This document shows, piece by piece, positions 7,155-16,183 of a DNA stretch of 64,000 nt. The notes below the pieces were generated by a model, which saw only the letters and a program-made list of their open reading frames with translations, did not search any database and was not told where the DNA came from. This stretch comes from Rhodoferax ferrireducens (GTDB lineage Bacteria > Pseudomonadota > Gammaproteobacteria > Burkholderiales > Burkholderiaceae_C). The stretch lies in assembly GCA_002083775.1 (NCBI GenBank), contig MTEI01000001.1, positions 496,001 to 560,000 of the forward strand, written 5' to 3'. How positions within the stretch are numbered: position 1 is the stretch's first letter; the number at the start of each line of letters is the position of its first letter. The translations under genes were made by a program, and so were the position numbers.

Positions 7155-8600
7155 ATGAATGCCGAAGTAAAAGACGTGAGAAAAGTGATCCCCATCACCC
7201 CGGTGGCGTCAGAAGCCGAACCTGAGTTGGTGTCCCTTTACGCTGCCCATGAAAAGATTTATCCGCGTAGCGTCAAGGGCGTTTTCACCAACTGGCGTTG
7301 GGTCATGGTGTGGGTCACGCAGATCATCTTTTATGGCCTGCCGTGGATTGAGTGGGGTCAGCGCCAGGCGGTTCTGTTTGATCTCGGGGTGCGACGCTTC
7401 TATATTTTTGGTTTGGTGCTGTACCCGCAGGACTTCATCTACCTGACAGGCATGCTGATCATTTCGGCCTTGTCGCTGTTTCTCTTCACCGCGGTGGCTG
7501 GGCGACTCTGGTGTGGTTATGCCTGCCCACAAACAGTTTACACCGAAGTATTTCTGTGGGTGGAAAAGGTGGTGGAGGGTGATCGCTCTGCACGCATGCG
7601 CCGCGACGAGGGGCCCATGACCGCAGAGAAACTGGGTCGCAAGACGGGCAAGCATCTGATCTGGTTGCTGATCGGCCTGTGGACCGGTTTTACTTTTGTC
7701 GGCTATTTCACCCCGATCCAGACCATGGTGAGCCAGGTGTCCACCCTGAACTTTGGTCCCTGGGAGACTTTCTGGGTGCTGTTTTATGGCTTTGCCACCT
7801 ACGGCAATGCCGGCTTCATGCGTGAACAGGTGTGCAAACACATGTGCCCCTATGCCCGCTTCCAGAGTGTGATGTTCGACAAGGACACCCTGATCGTGAC
7901 CTACGACACCGAGCGTGGGGAGCCCCGTGGTGCACGTTCCAAGAAAGCCGACCCGACCAAGCTGAATCTGGGGTCTTGTGTCGACTGCGGTTTGTGTGTG
8001 CAGGTTTGCCCCACAGGGATCGATATCCGTAAAGGCCTGCAGTATGAGTGTATTGGCTGCGGCGCTTGCGCCGATGTGTGCGACACCGTGATGGACAAAG
8101 TGGGTTATGCGCGCGGTCTGGTCAAGTACTCAACTGAAAACGCCATGAAGAACAAATGGACGCAAAAGCAGACGCTGCGCCATGTGTTCCGGCCACGCAT
8201 TCTGGTCTACACCAGCATCCTGATGGCCATTGTGATTGCCATCATGGTCAGCCTGGCGACGCGCACGCCGTTCAAGGTGGATGTGGTTCGAGACCGCGGC
8301 GTGATGGCGCGCGTTGTGGACGCGGGCAAGACCGAGAACGTGTACCGCTTGCAGGTGATGAACGCCACAGAAACCGATCAGCGTTACCGCTTCTCGGTGT
8401 CGGGCTTGCCGGGTCTGGTGCTGACCTCTGAGGATTCGGTCAGTGTTCGCTCGACCGAGGCACGCACGGTACCTATGCGGATTCAGTTGCCGTTTGAGGG
8501 GGCGCCGGTGGGGTCACATGAAATTCAGATCGTGATCGAGTCTCTGGACAGCCCGGGCAGACTGGTGGAAAAAACCACCTTCCTGGTACCCAAGCAGTGA
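7155..8600 (+). CDS. ccoG: CcoG (FixG/RdxA) cytochrome oxidase accessory ferredoxin-like membrane protein
   Basis: A 481-residue membrane protein. It has several transmembrane helices in the N-terminal half, cysteine motifs WCGYACPQ and CKHMCPY, two 4Fe-4S motifs (CVDCGLCVQVCP and CIGCGACADVC), a further membrane helix at about 352-372 and a C-terminal immunoglobulin-like domain. CcoG proteins assist copper reduction and assembly of cbb3 oxidase. Here it is not next to ccoNOP but follows the MBL-fold gene by 10 bp, with SD GAGGA. It may be the only copy or a paralog recruited to this sigma-54 unit. Confidence 0.9.
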   Translation: MNAEVKDVRKVIPITPVASEAEPELVSLYAAHEKIYPRSVKGVFTNWRWVMVWVTQIIFYGLPWIEWGQRQAVLFDLGVRRFYIFGLVLYPQDFIYLTGMLIISALSLFLFTAVAGRLWCGYACPQTVYTEVFLWVEKVVEGDRSARMRRDEGPMTAEKLGRKTGKHLIWLLIGLWTGFTFVGYFTPIQTMVSQVSTLNFGPWETFWVLFYGFATYGNAGFMREQVCKHMCPYARFQSVMFDKDTLIVTYDTERGEPRGARSKKADPTKLNLGSCVDCGLCVQVCPTGIDIRKGLQYECIGCGACADVCDTVMDKVGYARGLVKYSTENAMKNKWTQKQTLRHVFRPRILVYTSILMAIVIAIMVSLATRTPFKVDVVRDRGVMARVVDAGKTENVYRLQVMNATETDQRYRFSVSGLPGLVLTSEDSVSVRSTEARTVPMRIQLPFEGAPVGSHEIQIVIESLDSPGRLVEKTTFLVPKQ

Positions 8601-8647
8601 GCGCATCACAGCGCAGTTCGACTTGATGGCTGGTCGGGTTTAACCGC

Positions 8648-9550
8648 GTGGTACTGACGCTTGGCCTGGCCGCCCTGTCGGCCTGGGTACTGATGCTGGG
8701 CGTCAACGCGCTGATTCTTTATGGGTTACGGGCCCCGCGGCTTGCTTACGCTGAGGCGCCTTCAGGGCGCTTTGGCGTGGCTGCAGAGGTGCATCTGCCA
8801 ACCCGCAACGATAAAACATTGACCGGCTGGTTTGTAGCGGCAACCAGCCAAGCGGCTACTCCCGCGGTGGTGGTGATGCATGGTTGGGGTGCCAATGCCA
8901 GTTTGATGCAAGGCTGTCTGGAGCCACTGCACGCAGCGGGCTTGGCGGTGTTGCTGCTGGATGCCCGTTGCCATGGTCGCAGTGACGGCGAGTCGTTCAC
9001 TTCGTTGCCCCGTTTTGCGGAAGATATCGAGGCGGGACTGATGTGGCTGCAGCGCCAGCCGCAGGTAGACCCGAAGCGGTTGGCAGTCATCGGTCACTCG
9101 GTAGGCGCTGGTGCAGCGCTGCTGGCAGCGACGCGCCGCAGTGAGGTTCAGGCGGTGGTCAGCATCAGCGCCTTTGCGCATCCGCATGAGGTCATGCTGC
9201 GTTATCTGGCGAGCTATTGCATTCCCTACCCGGTGGTTGGCTGGTATGTGCTCAAGCATGTGCAGCAGGTGATTGGCGCCCGGTTTGATGCCATTGCACC
9301 ACTTCACAGTATCAGCCAAGTGAACTGTCCGGTATTGTTGGTGCACGGGCGTGAAGACGAGATGGTTCCCTTGGACGATGCTCGCAGGCTGAATGCCGCG
9401 GGACCGGTGGGGCGGGTCAGGCTGCTTGAAGTGGCAGGACGCCACGATTTGAGCACCGCGCTGGACGAGCACCTGCCTGAGATTACCGATTTTCTACATC
9501 AGGCACTGCAGAAAGATGTTGCTCGCGCCAAGGTGGGCGTTTCTGCGTAA
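8648..9550 (+). CDS. Membrane-anchored alpha/beta hydrolase
   Basis: A 300-residue protein with a GTG start. One hydrophobic helix (about 2-27) is followed by an alpha/beta-hydrolase fold. Visible elements are the oxyanion loop HGWGANAS, the nucleophile elbow GHSVGAG (Ser), the acid in HGREDEMVP and the His in GRHDLS. This is a complete catalytic triad. The substrate is unknown; many relatives are annotated as esterases or peptidases. It follows ccoG by 47 bp on the same strand and probably belongs to that transcript. Confidence 0.8.
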   Translation: MVLTLGLAALSAWVLMLGVNALILYGLRAPRLAYAEAPSGRFGVAAEVHLPTRNDKTLTGWFVAATSQAATPAVVVMHGWGANASLMQGCLEPLHAAGLAVLLLDARCHGRSDGESFTSLPRFAEDIEAGLMWLQRQPQVDPKRLAVIGHSVGAGAALLAATRRSEVQAVVSISAFAHPHEVMLRYLASYCIPYPVVGWYVLKHVQQVIGARFDAIAPLHSISQVNCPVLLVHGREDEMVPLDDARRLNAAGPVGRVRLLEVAGRHDLSTALDEHLPEITDFLHQALQKDVARAKVGVSA

Positions 9551-9586
9551 CATGCCCTCTGGTATGACAACTTCGGGTTATTTGAC

Positions 9587-10393
9587 ATGGATGCTGTGAT
9601 GGTCACTGCGCTTTTGGGCGCGTTGATCGGTTTGGTGTTGGCTTTTACCGGGGCGGGAGGTGGCATTTTGTCCGTTCCGCTGTTGGTGTTTGGTCTGCAT
9701 CTATCGGTGCAGCAGGCGGCACCGATTGGTTTGTCGGCCGTGTTTGCCGCCTCCTTGCTGGGTGCTGTGCTGGGCCTGCGAGAGGGCATCGTCAGGTACC
9801 GTGCTGCAGCGCTGATGGGTATAGCCGGTATGGCGCTGGCACCAGCGGGGTTTTTCCTGGCGCAAAACCTTCCCGCACGCCCGTTGACGGTGGCCTTTGC
9901 GCTGGTGATGTTTTACACGGCCTGGCGCATCCTTTCCTCTTCACAGAAAACGCTGGAGTCCAGAGCGTCAGCCCCTTGTGTGGTGAGCAGGGTGGATCAG
10001 CGTTTGACCTGGACGCGACCTTGCGCGCGGGTATTGGCAGGCTCCGGAATGGTGTCGGGTTTGCTCAGTGGGTTGCTGGGTGTCGGCGGTGGTTTTGTGA
10101 TCGTGCCAGCCTTGTCGCGTTACACCGACTTGCCGATCCGCAGTGTGCAGGCCACGTCGCTGGCCGTGATGGCGCTGGTGTCGCTCAGCGGGGTCACCTC
10201 TGCCGCCGTGCACGGCTCCTTGACGTGGGGCATTGTGTTGCCCTTTGCGGCAGGTGCTGTGGCGGCGCTGTTGGCGGGAAGGGCCTTGGCGAGCAAATTG
10301 CAACCCAAACATTTGCAGCAGGCCTTTGCCTGGTTTTGTGTGGCGGTGGCGCTGCTGATGCTGGCGCGCGCTGCGAATCTGTTACCAGCCTGA
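9587..10393 (+). CDS. TauE/SafE-family sulfite (anion) exporter
   Basis: A 268-residue integral membrane protein with about eight hydrophobic helices in two halves. Each half begins with a TauE/SafE-type glycine-rich motif: GAGGGILSVPLLVFGL near residue 22 and GVGGGFVIVPAL near residue 165. Family members export sulfite, sulfoacetate or other organosulfonates. Its place at the end of a gene run that starts with a FisR-type regulator suggests export of sulfite from persulfide oxidation. That link is an inference. Confidence 0.82.
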   Translation: MDAVMVTALLGALIGLVLAFTGAGGGILSVPLLVFGLHLSVQQAAPIGLSAVFAASLLGAVLGLREGIVRYRAAALMGIAGMALAPAGFFLAQNLPARPLTVAFALVMFYTAWRILSSSQKTLESRASAPCVVSRVDQRLTWTRPCARVLAGSGMVSGLLSGLLGVGGGFVIVPALSRYTDLPIRSVQATSLAVMALVSLSGVTSAAVHGSLTWGIVLPFAAGAVAALLAGRALASKLQPKHLQQAFAWFCVAVALLMLARAANLLPA

Positions 10394-10432
10394 GGGCCAC
10401 CCTTACAATAATTTCAGACAAAGGTGATCCCC

Positions 10433-11206
10433 ATGAGAATATTGATTTCAAACGATGACGGCTTTCAGGCGCCCGGTGTTGTGGCGCTTTATGAGGCGCT
10501 CAAAGACATTGCCGAGGTCGAAGTTGTGGCGCCGGAGCACAACAACAGTGCCAAGTCCAACGCGCTGACATTGCATTCGCCGCTGTATGTTCACCGTGCA
10601 GCCAATGGTTTCAGGTACGTGAATGGCACGCCGGCGGACTGCGTGCACATCGCCCTGACTGGCCTGTTGGACTACCGTCCTGATCTGGTGGTGTCAGGGA
10701 TCAACAACGGCGCCAACATGGGTGACGACACCATTTATTCCGGCACGGTGGGTGCAGCCATGGAGGGGTACTTGTTTGGCATACCCTCGATTGCGTTTTC
10801 TCAGGTTCAGCGGGATTGGCTGCATCTGGATTCGGCGGCGCGCAAAGCGCGTGAACTGGTGCTGCAGATGTCAGAGCAGAGTCTTCTGGGCAGCGGTCCA
10901 TGGTTGCTCAATGTCAACATCCCCAATCTGCCCACTGAGCAGTTGGGTCATGTCAAGCTATGTCGCCTGGGGCGCCGCCATGCCGCCGAGCCCGTCATCA
11001 CCCAGCAAAGCCCCCGCAATGAGACGATGTACTGGATCGGTGCTGCCGGTGCCGCCAAGGACGACGCCGATGGCACAGACTTCCATGCCACCGCCCAGGG
11101 GCATATTGCGATGACGCCGCTCAAAATTGATCTCACCGACCACGACAGTCTGGGCTACTGGGCCCAGACGGCGGCACGTTTGTCGTCGGGCATGAGTGCT
11201 GGCTGA
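10433..11206 (+). CDS. surE: 5'/3'-nucleotidase SurE
   Basis: A 257-residue protein starting [10 protein letters not shown], the metal-binding SurE signature. [22 protein letters not shown] supplies the second conserved block (SGxNxGxN...SGTVgAA). I chose the ATG at 10433, which has AAGGTG 7 nt upstream, over a GTG at 10424. SurE dephosphorylates nucleoside 5'- and 3'-monophosphates in the cytoplasm. The stop overlaps the ATG of pcm by one base (TGATG), giving a tightly coupled surE-pcm-nlpD operon. Confidence 0.95.
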   Translation: MRILISNDDGFQAPGVVALYEALKDIAEVEVVAPEHNNSAKSNALTLHSPLYVHRAANGFRYVNGTPADCVHIALTGLLDYRPDLVVSGINNGANMGDDTIYSGTVGAAMEGYLFGIPSIAFSQVQRDWLHLDSAARKARELVLQMSEQSLLGSGPWLLNVNIPNLPTEQLGHVKLCRLGRRHAAEPVITQQSPRNETMYWIGAAGAAKDDADGTDFHATAQGHIAMTPLKIDLTDHDSLGYWAQTAARLSSGMSAG

Positions 11207-11994
11207 TGGTGACGAGCCGACAGGCCGCGGTCAAAACCCGTCCGGGGTTTCCAGCCCGTTTAGGGCAGAGTTCGGTGCCAGTGTCAGCGCCAGCAGTTCG
11301 TTCAGCACCGCCCGACCCTCGGCATCTTCCGGCAGGCGTGGGGATGGACTCCAGTGCTGTGCGGCGCAGCATGGTGACCAAGCTGGCCCAGCAAGGCATT
11401 TCAGATGCGCAGGTCCTTGCAGCCATGGCGGCGGTGGAGCGGCACCGCTTCATAGACTCTGCGTTGGTCAATCAGGCGTACGAAGACACCAGCCTGCCGA
11501 TTGGCCTGGGCCAGACCATCTCCAAGCCGGGCGTGGTGTCGCGCATGCTGGAGTTGTTGCGCCAGGGTAACGCGGCGCGACTGGGGCGTGTGCTCGAAAT
11601 CGGCACCGGTTGTGGTTACCAGGCGGCGGTCTTGAGCCACCTGTGTACCGAGGTTTACTCCATGGAGCGTTTGCGCGGTTTGCATGACAAGGCGCGAGAA
11701 AATTTGCGCTACTTGCGTCTGGCCAATGTGCATCTGTTGTTTGGTGATGGCATGGCGGGTTACGCCAGGGGAGCACCCTATGCTGGCATCATCGCGGCGG
11801 CCGGGGGCGAGGCTATCCCGGCGTGCTGGCTGGAGCAGCTTGCGGTTGGGGGGCGGTTGGTGGCGCCGGTGGCGGCTGGCGCTCAGAGCCCTGGGCGCCA
11901 GGCGCTGATGGTGGTTGACAAGACCCCTCAAGGCCTTCGCCATACGGAGATGGAGGCCGTTCACTTCGTCCCTTTAAAATCAGGCGTTGCTTGA
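11206..11994 (+). CDS. pcm: Protein-L-isoaspartate O-methyltransferase
   Basis: A 262-residue protein. The first 45 residues are a Pro/Ala-rich extension absent from many homologs. The catalytic core begins MDSSAVRRSMVTKL and includes LPIGLGQTISKP and the SAM-binding motif LEIGTGCGYQAAVL. It repairs isoaspartyl residues in damaged proteins. It is coupled to surE through a TGATG junction and overlaps the extended nlpD frame. The ATG at 11206 could be replaced by an internal ATG at 11344, which would remove the extension. Confidence 0.93.
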   Translation: MVTSRQAAVKTRPGFPARLGQSSVPVSAPAVRSAPPDPRHLPAGVGMDSSAVRRSMVTKLAQQGISDAQVLAAMAAVERHRFIDSALVNQAYEDTSLPIGLGQTISKPGVVSRMLELLRQGNAARLGRVLEIGTGCGYQAAVLSHLCTEVYSMERLRGLHDKARENLRYLRLANVHLLFGDGMAGYARGAPYAGIIAAAGGEAIPACWLEQLAVGGRLVAPVAAGAQSPGRQALMVVDKTPQGLRHTEMEAVHFVPLKSGVA

Positions 11995-12005
11995 CAGGGA
12001 TATTT

Positions 12006-12860
12006 ATGACTCGTTTGTATCGACGTTTGGGATTTGGCGTGTGCATCACCATCACAGCACTGGTGATGGCGGGCTGTTCCTCCAGATCACTTAACCGCGC
12101 ACCGGTGGAGGACCGAATGTCATCGCCTGCTGCAGCCACAAGCAGCGTGCCGACAGATGCGCCAGCCTTGAGCCAACCGCCAGGGTTTGAAAATGCCGGG
12201 AAGCCCGGTTACTACACCGTGAAGCCGGGTGATACCCTGCTGAGGATTTCGCTGGAACACGGGCAGTCGACCCAGGATCTCACACGTTGGAACCAGCTTG
12301 ACAACCCCAACCGCATTGAAGTCGGCCAGGTGCTGAGGATCATCCCCCCGGCGGGTGGCGAGGTGGTGGTCAAACCGATTGCCCGGCCGCAAGTGGTGGC
12401 CACACCTGCCGCTTCGGCGCCTGGTGCTGCAGTTGGCGCACCGGCAGTTCCCGCCTCGGCCGCGCCCGTGGCCAAACCGTTGGCACCAGAAGATGATTTG
12501 AACTGGATCTGGCCGGCCAATGGCGTGGTTCTGGCGGGTTTTGATGATGTCAAAAACAAGGGGGTTGATATTGGTGGCAAAGCCGGAGATGCCGTGCTGG
12601 CTGCGGCTGATGGCCGGGTGGTGTATGTCGGCGCGGGTTTGCGTGGTTATGGCAACCTGATCATTCTGAAACACAACAATGTGTTCCTGACAGCCTACGC
12701 CCACAACCAGACTTTGCTGGTGAAAGAGGACCAATCGGTCCTGAAGGGCCAGAAAATTGCCGAGATGGGCAGCAGCGACGCTGACCGAGTCAAGCTCCAT
12801 TTTGAGGTTCGTCGCCAGGGCAAACCGGTTGATCCTGCCAAATACCTCCCTGCGCGTTAG
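12006..12860 (+). CDS. nlpD: NlpD-type lipoprotein (LysM plus degenerate M23 domain)
   Basis: A 284-residue lipoprotein. A signal peptide ends in a lipobox (LVMAGC, lipid Cys 24). A LysM domain (YYTVKPGDTLLRIS, about 67-110) is followed by an Ala/Pro linker and a C-terminal M23/LytM domain. The catalytic residues are partly lost: NKGVDIGG lacks the first His, and VKLHFEVR lacks the first His of HLH. This matches E. coli NlpD, which activates the amidase AmiC rather than cutting peptidoglycan itself. The third gene of the surE-pcm-nlpD operon. rpoS, usually next in many proteobacteria, is absent here. Confidence 0.9.
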   Translation: MTRLYRRLGFGVCITITALVMAGCSSRSLNRAPVEDRMSSPAAATSSVPTDAPALSQPPGFENAGKPGYYTVKPGDTLLRISLEHGQSTQDLTRWNQLDNPNRIEVGQVLRIIPPAGGEVVVKPIARPQVVATPAASAPGAAVGAPAVPASAAPVAKPLAPEDDLNWIWPANGVVLAGFDDVKNKGVDIGGKAGDAVLAAADGRVVYVGAGLRGYGNLIILKHNNVFLTAYAHNQTLLVKEDQSVLKGQKIAEMGSSDADRVKLHFEVRRQGKPVDPAKYLPAR

Positions 12861-12917
12861 TCGGTACCCCGACGCGCTCGGGGTTGATGTCTCTCATCAC
12901 TTCAAAGCTCTTGTTTC

Positions 12918-14357
12918 ATGACCGACTCATCTCAACCGGCAGCGCCTGCTGCTTTCCCTGACCACTGGCTGCACGTTGAATCCCTTGACCTGGATGCGCA
13001 AGGGGTTGCGCACAAGGCCGATGGCAAGGTGGTTTTTATCGAAGGGGCGTTGCCTTTTGAGTGGGTCAGCGCCAACATCAACCGACATAAGAACAATTGG
13101 GAACAGGGCACACTCACTGAAATTCACCGGGCTTCTTCCCAGCGTATCACGCCGGGGTGTCCGCATTTCGGGTTGCATACGGGTGCCTGTGGTGGCTGCA
13201 AGATGCAGCACTTGCATACCAACGCCCAGGTGGCAGTCAAGCAACGCGCGCTGGAAGACAACCTGTGGCATTTGGGCAAGGTCAAGCCCGATCAGATCCT
13301 GCGCCCGATTGAGGGTCCGAGTTGGGGCTACCGCTACCGTGCGCGTATGTCGGTGCGATTCGTGCGAAAAAAAGGCACCGTGCTGATCGGCTTTCACGAA
13401 CGCAAGAGTCGCTACGTGGCTGACATGGGCGTTTGCCCGGTGTTGCAGCCGCAGGTGAGTGCCATGCTGATGCCTTTGCGCCAGTTGATTTTGTCCATGG
13501 ACGCGGTGGAAACCTGCCCGCAGATTGAATTGGCGAGCGGCGATGAAGTGATCGCCCTGGTGTTGCGGCATCTGGAGCCGCTCAGTGAGGCAGACCTGGC
13601 GCGCCTGCGCGCGTTTGCGGCAGATCACCCACCGGTGCAGTGGTGGCTGCAAAGCAAGGGGCCGGAGACGGTCAGCCTGCTCGATGAGGGCGGGCCGGTG
13701 TTGTCATATGCCCTGCCAGAATTTGGCGTCATCATGCCGTTCAAACCGACCGACTTCACCCAGGTCAACCCGGAGATCAACCGGGTACTGGTGTCGCGTG
13801 CGCTGCGCTTGCTGGACGCGCGCAAAGACGAACGGGTGATTGACTGGTTTTGCGGTCTGGGCAACTTCACTCTGCCCCTTGCCACCCAAGCTGGTGAGGT
13901 GCTGGGTATTGAAGGCAGTGACACCCTGGTGGCTCGTGCACGTGAAAATTATGAGTCAAATCGTGCTCTAGCCCTTATGGGTAAAGGGCTAAGCAATACA
14001 AAATTTGTAGCACGAAATCTGTTCGAGATGACACCTGAGATGTTGGTGAACGACGGCGTGGCCGACAAGTGGCTGGTGGACCCGCCGCGTGAGGGGGCGT
14101 TTGCGATCGCGCGGGCGCTGGCGCAATTGCATCAACAAAAGCTGGGGTCGTCCGAACTAGCCGCCATATCAGGTGCGCGTGACTGGACACCGCCCAAGCG
14201 CATCGTTTATGTCAGTTGCAACCCGTCAACATTGGCCCGGGATGCAGGTTTACTGGTGCATCAGGCAGGGTACCGTTGCTCGGCAGCGGGCGTGGTGAAC
14301 ATGTTTCCGCATACCGCGCATGTGGAGAGTATGGCTGTGTTTGATCTGGACGAATGA
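12918..14357 (+). CDS. rlmD: 23S rRNA (uracil-1939-C5)-methyltransferase RlmD
   Basis: A 479-residue enzyme. It has an N-terminal TRAM-like domain, an iron-sulfur cysteine cluster ([14 protein letters not shown], with a further Cys in GVCPVLQP), a SAM motif ([14 protein letters not shown]), DPPREGA, and the catalytic [12 protein letters not shown] with C434. It methylates U1939 of 23S rRNA. It lies 57 bp after nlpD. Residues 349-366 are encoded by a copy of the dispersed palindromic repeat (13957-14016), which replaces the usually short loop after the ExN motif. The frame is kept, so the enzyme is probably active. Confidence 0.92.
   Translation: MTDSSQPAAPAAFPDHWLHVESLDLDAQGVAHKADGKVVFIEGALPFEWVSANINRHKNNWEQGTLTEIHRASSQRITPGCPHFGLHTGACGGCKMQHLHTNAQVAVKQRALEDNLWHLGKVKPDQILRPIEGPSWGYRYRARMSVRFVRKKGTVLIGFHERKSRYVADMGVCPVLQPQVSAMLMPLRQLILSMDAVETCPQIELASGDEVIALVLRHLEPLSEADLARLRAFAADHPPVQWWLQSKGPETVSLLDEGGPVLSYALPEFGVIMPFKPTDFTQVNPEINRVLVSRALRLLDARKDERVIDWFCGLGNFTLPLATQAGEVLGIEGSDTLVARARENYESNRALALMGKGLSNTKFVARNLFEMTPEMLVNDGVADKWLVDPPREGAFAIARALAQLHQQKLGSSELAAISGARDWTPPKRIVYVSCNPSTLARDAGLLVHQAGYRCSAAGVVNMFPHTAHVESMAVFDLDE
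13957..14016 (+). repeat. Dispersed palindromic repeat, copy 3, inside rlmD
   Basis: TCGTGCT and AGCACGA form the outer arms and TAGCCCTT and AAGGGCTA the inner arms of a palindromic element within the rlmD reading frame. It is read as residues about 349-366 ([18 protein letters not shown]). The inner arm is the same as in the intergenic copies. Confidence 0.7.
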
Positions 14358-14405
14358 TTCCGCAATCGGGCATCTGAAGCAACAAGCCCCAAGCCCCCAC
14401 AATAT

Positions 14406-14756
14406 TCAACGGGCGGCAGCCTTGGCTTTGGCCTTGGGTTCAGGTTCCTCAACGATTTCTTCTGCCGGGGCTGCGGCAGGTGCGCCGGGTGGTGGAACCT
14501 CGGCGCGTTGGCCTTCAAGCTTGTTTTCGCGCATGTAGGCGTCCATTTCGAGCCAGCCTGCGTAAATGGACGCTTTGTTGATGCCCTTGTTCAACGCGTA
14601 GCAGTCTTCAATGCTGCGCAGACCGTTGCGGCACGCCGCACCGATCGCCTTGGCATCGGCTTCCTTTTGTGCAATCCTGGGGTCAGGCCCCAAGCCTAGC
14701 AAGTCGCAGGCTGACAGAAGAACCGCCACGACGGCGATCAGCAGATGTCTGGACAT
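14406..14756 (-). CDS. Small lipoprotein of unknown function
   Basis: A 116-residue protein with a short signal peptide and lipobox (LLSAC, lipid Cys 17). The middle holds two cysteines (ACRNGLRSIEDCY) and a predicted helical region (INKASIYAGWLEMDAYMREN). The C-terminus is a Pro/Ala/Glu/Lys-rich tail. I chose the ATG at 14756 because it directly starts a typical signal peptide; ATG 14777 in frame is an alternative. I do not recognise the family. It lies upstream of rlmD's end on the opposite strand and stands alone, with a terminator on its 5' side belonging to the next gene. Confidence 0.65.
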   Translation of the reverse strand: MSRHLLIAVVAVLLSACDLLGLGPDPRIAQKEADAKAIGAACRNGLRSIEDCYALNKGINKASIYAGWLEMDAYMRENKLEGQRAEVPPPGAPAAAPAEEIVEEPEPKAKAKAAAR

Positions 14757-14836
14757 GGATGGACGTTTAAAAGGCATACAGAAGTCTTGAATTATGCTTT
14801 TGATTCCAACACGCTGCAAAAACCGCTAAGCATGAA

Positions 14837-14858
14837 AAAAGGCCCGAATGGGCCTTTT
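14837..14858 (-). terminator. Rho-independent terminator after the YccA-type gene
   Basis: AAAAGGCCC-GAAT-GGGCCTTTT is a perfect 9-bp stem. Read on the minus strand it follows the Bax-inhibitor gene (stop at 14880) and ends in a run of T residues (CCTTTTTTC). It also has four T on the plus side, so it could work in both directions. Confidence 0.85.
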
Positions 14859-14879
14859 GTTCAGGAGCTAAGCCGGTCA

Positions 14880-15575
14880 TCAGTCGCGCTCGCCACCCAT
14901 GATGCCCAACAAGGCCAGCAGACTTTGGAACACATTGATGATGTCCAGGTACAGCGCCAACGTGGCGCTGATGTAGTTGGTTTCGCCGCCGTCCACAATG
15001 CGTTTCAGGTCATACAGCATGTAGGCGCTGAACACACCGATGGCCATCACCGATATCGCCATCATGCCAGCAGTGGAGCCCACGAACACATTGATGATGC
15101 CCCCCACCAGGATAGCCAGCGCACCAACAAACAGCCATTTACCCATGCCAGACAGGTCACGTTTGATGACACTGGAGAGGCTTGCCATGACAAAAAACAC
15201 ACCAGCGGTGCCGCCGAACGCCGTCATGATCAATTCAGGACCATTTTTGAAGCCAAGAACCATGGCGATCATGCGGGACAACATCAAGCCCATAAAGAAC
15301 GTGAAGCCGAGCAACACCGGCACACCAGCGGCGGTGTTCTTGGTCTTTTCAATGGCAAAGATGAAGCCGAACGCGCCGCCCAGGAACAGGATCAGACCCA
15401 GGCCACCGCTCAAGGATTGTGTGATTCCTGTGGCAACGCCTAACCAGGCGCCAAGCACCGTAGGTACCAGGCTGAGTGCCAGCAACCAATAGGTGTTGCG
15501 CAAGACTTTGTTGCGCTGCGCCGCACCCGCGCCCAGGCCGTAGCTGCGGTCAATAGACTGAATGTGATCGGACAT
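14880..15575 (-). CDS. Bax inhibitor-1/YccA family membrane protein
   Basis: A 231-residue protein with seven hydrophobic helices and the UPF0005/BI-1 features: an N-terminal soluble segment with LRNTYWLLALSLVPT, FGFIFAIEKTKN, and the C-terminal MLYDLKRIVDGGETNYISATLALYLDIINVF signature, cited here by its LYLDIINVF core. E. coli YccA binds and restrains the FtsH protease; other members act as pH-gated calcium leak channels. A single-gene transcript with a terminator downstream. Confidence 0.9.
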   Translation of the reverse strand: MSDHIQSIDRSYGLGAGAAQRNKVLRNTYWLLALSLVPTVLGAWLGVATGITQSLSGGLGLILFLGGAFGFIFAIEKTKNTAAGVPVLLGFTFFMGLMLSRMIAMVLGFKNGPELIMTAFGGTAGVFFVMASLSSVIKRDLSGMGKWLFVGALAILVGGIINVFVGSTAGMMAISVMAIGVFSAYMLYDLKRIVDGGETNYISATLALYLDIINVFQSLLALLGIMGGERD

Positions 15576-15761
15576 GGCAAACCTCCTATGCTGTCTAAAA
15601 AAATGGATGACAGCGTGAGTTTAAAGTGAAAGCAACTTTCCAATGGGTTGATCGGGTAGCAAGATCCTACTTTTCGTGAGGCCACTTGTGACCATAACAG
15701 GTGCAAAGCATAGGGTTGCCAACGTTATGCTGTGACCCTTGTCTATATGAGAGTTGTCAAT

Positions 15762-16169
15762 ATGAAAACAAAGTTGTTTCTGGAAATGTCGGATGTGAAG
15801 ACGATTGCGGCCGCAGCGGAGACAGAAGCGCTGCGAAATCAATGGGCTGTGACGATTGCCATCGTCGATGAAGGTGGGCATTTGTTGTGGTTGCAGCGTT
15901 TGGACGGCGCCGCGGCCGTGTCAGCGCACATTGCACCTGCCAAGGCCCACACGGCAGCTTTGGGCCGACGCGAGAGCAAGGTCTACGAAGACGTGGTGAA
16001 TGGTGGACGCGTTTCGTTCCTGAGTGCCCCCAGCATCGAGGGCCTGCTTGAAGGCGGCGTCCCCATCCTGAAGGATGGCATGTGTCTCGGGGCAGTTGGG
16101 GTCAGTGGGGTCAAGTCAAGCGAAGACGCCCAAATTGCCAAGGCCGGTATCGCAGCGCTGGTTTTCTGA
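15762..16169 (+). CDS. GlcG/HbpS family heme-binding-like protein (DUF336)
   Basis: A 135-residue protein beginning MKTKLFLEMSDVKTIAAAAE. It shows the GlcG/HbpS pattern: AIVDEGGHLLWLQRLDGA, a region of small residues around AKAHTAALGRRES, GGVPILKDG and GAVGVSGVKSSEDAQIAKAGIAAL. HbpS-like members bind heme or act in redox sensing; GlcG function is unsettled. I chose ATG 15762, with GAGAG 8 nt upstream; ATG 15747 in the same frame is possible. It stands alone between genes on the opposite strand. Confidence 0.8.
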   Translation: MKTKLFLEMSDVKTIAAAAETEALRNQWAVTIAIVDEGGHLLWLQRLDGAAAVSAHIAPAKAHTAALGRRESKVYEDVVNGGRVSFLSAPSIEGLLEGGVPILKDGMCLGAVGVSGVKSSEDAQIAKAGIAALVF

Positions 16170-16183
16170 GCGTATTTGCGCTT

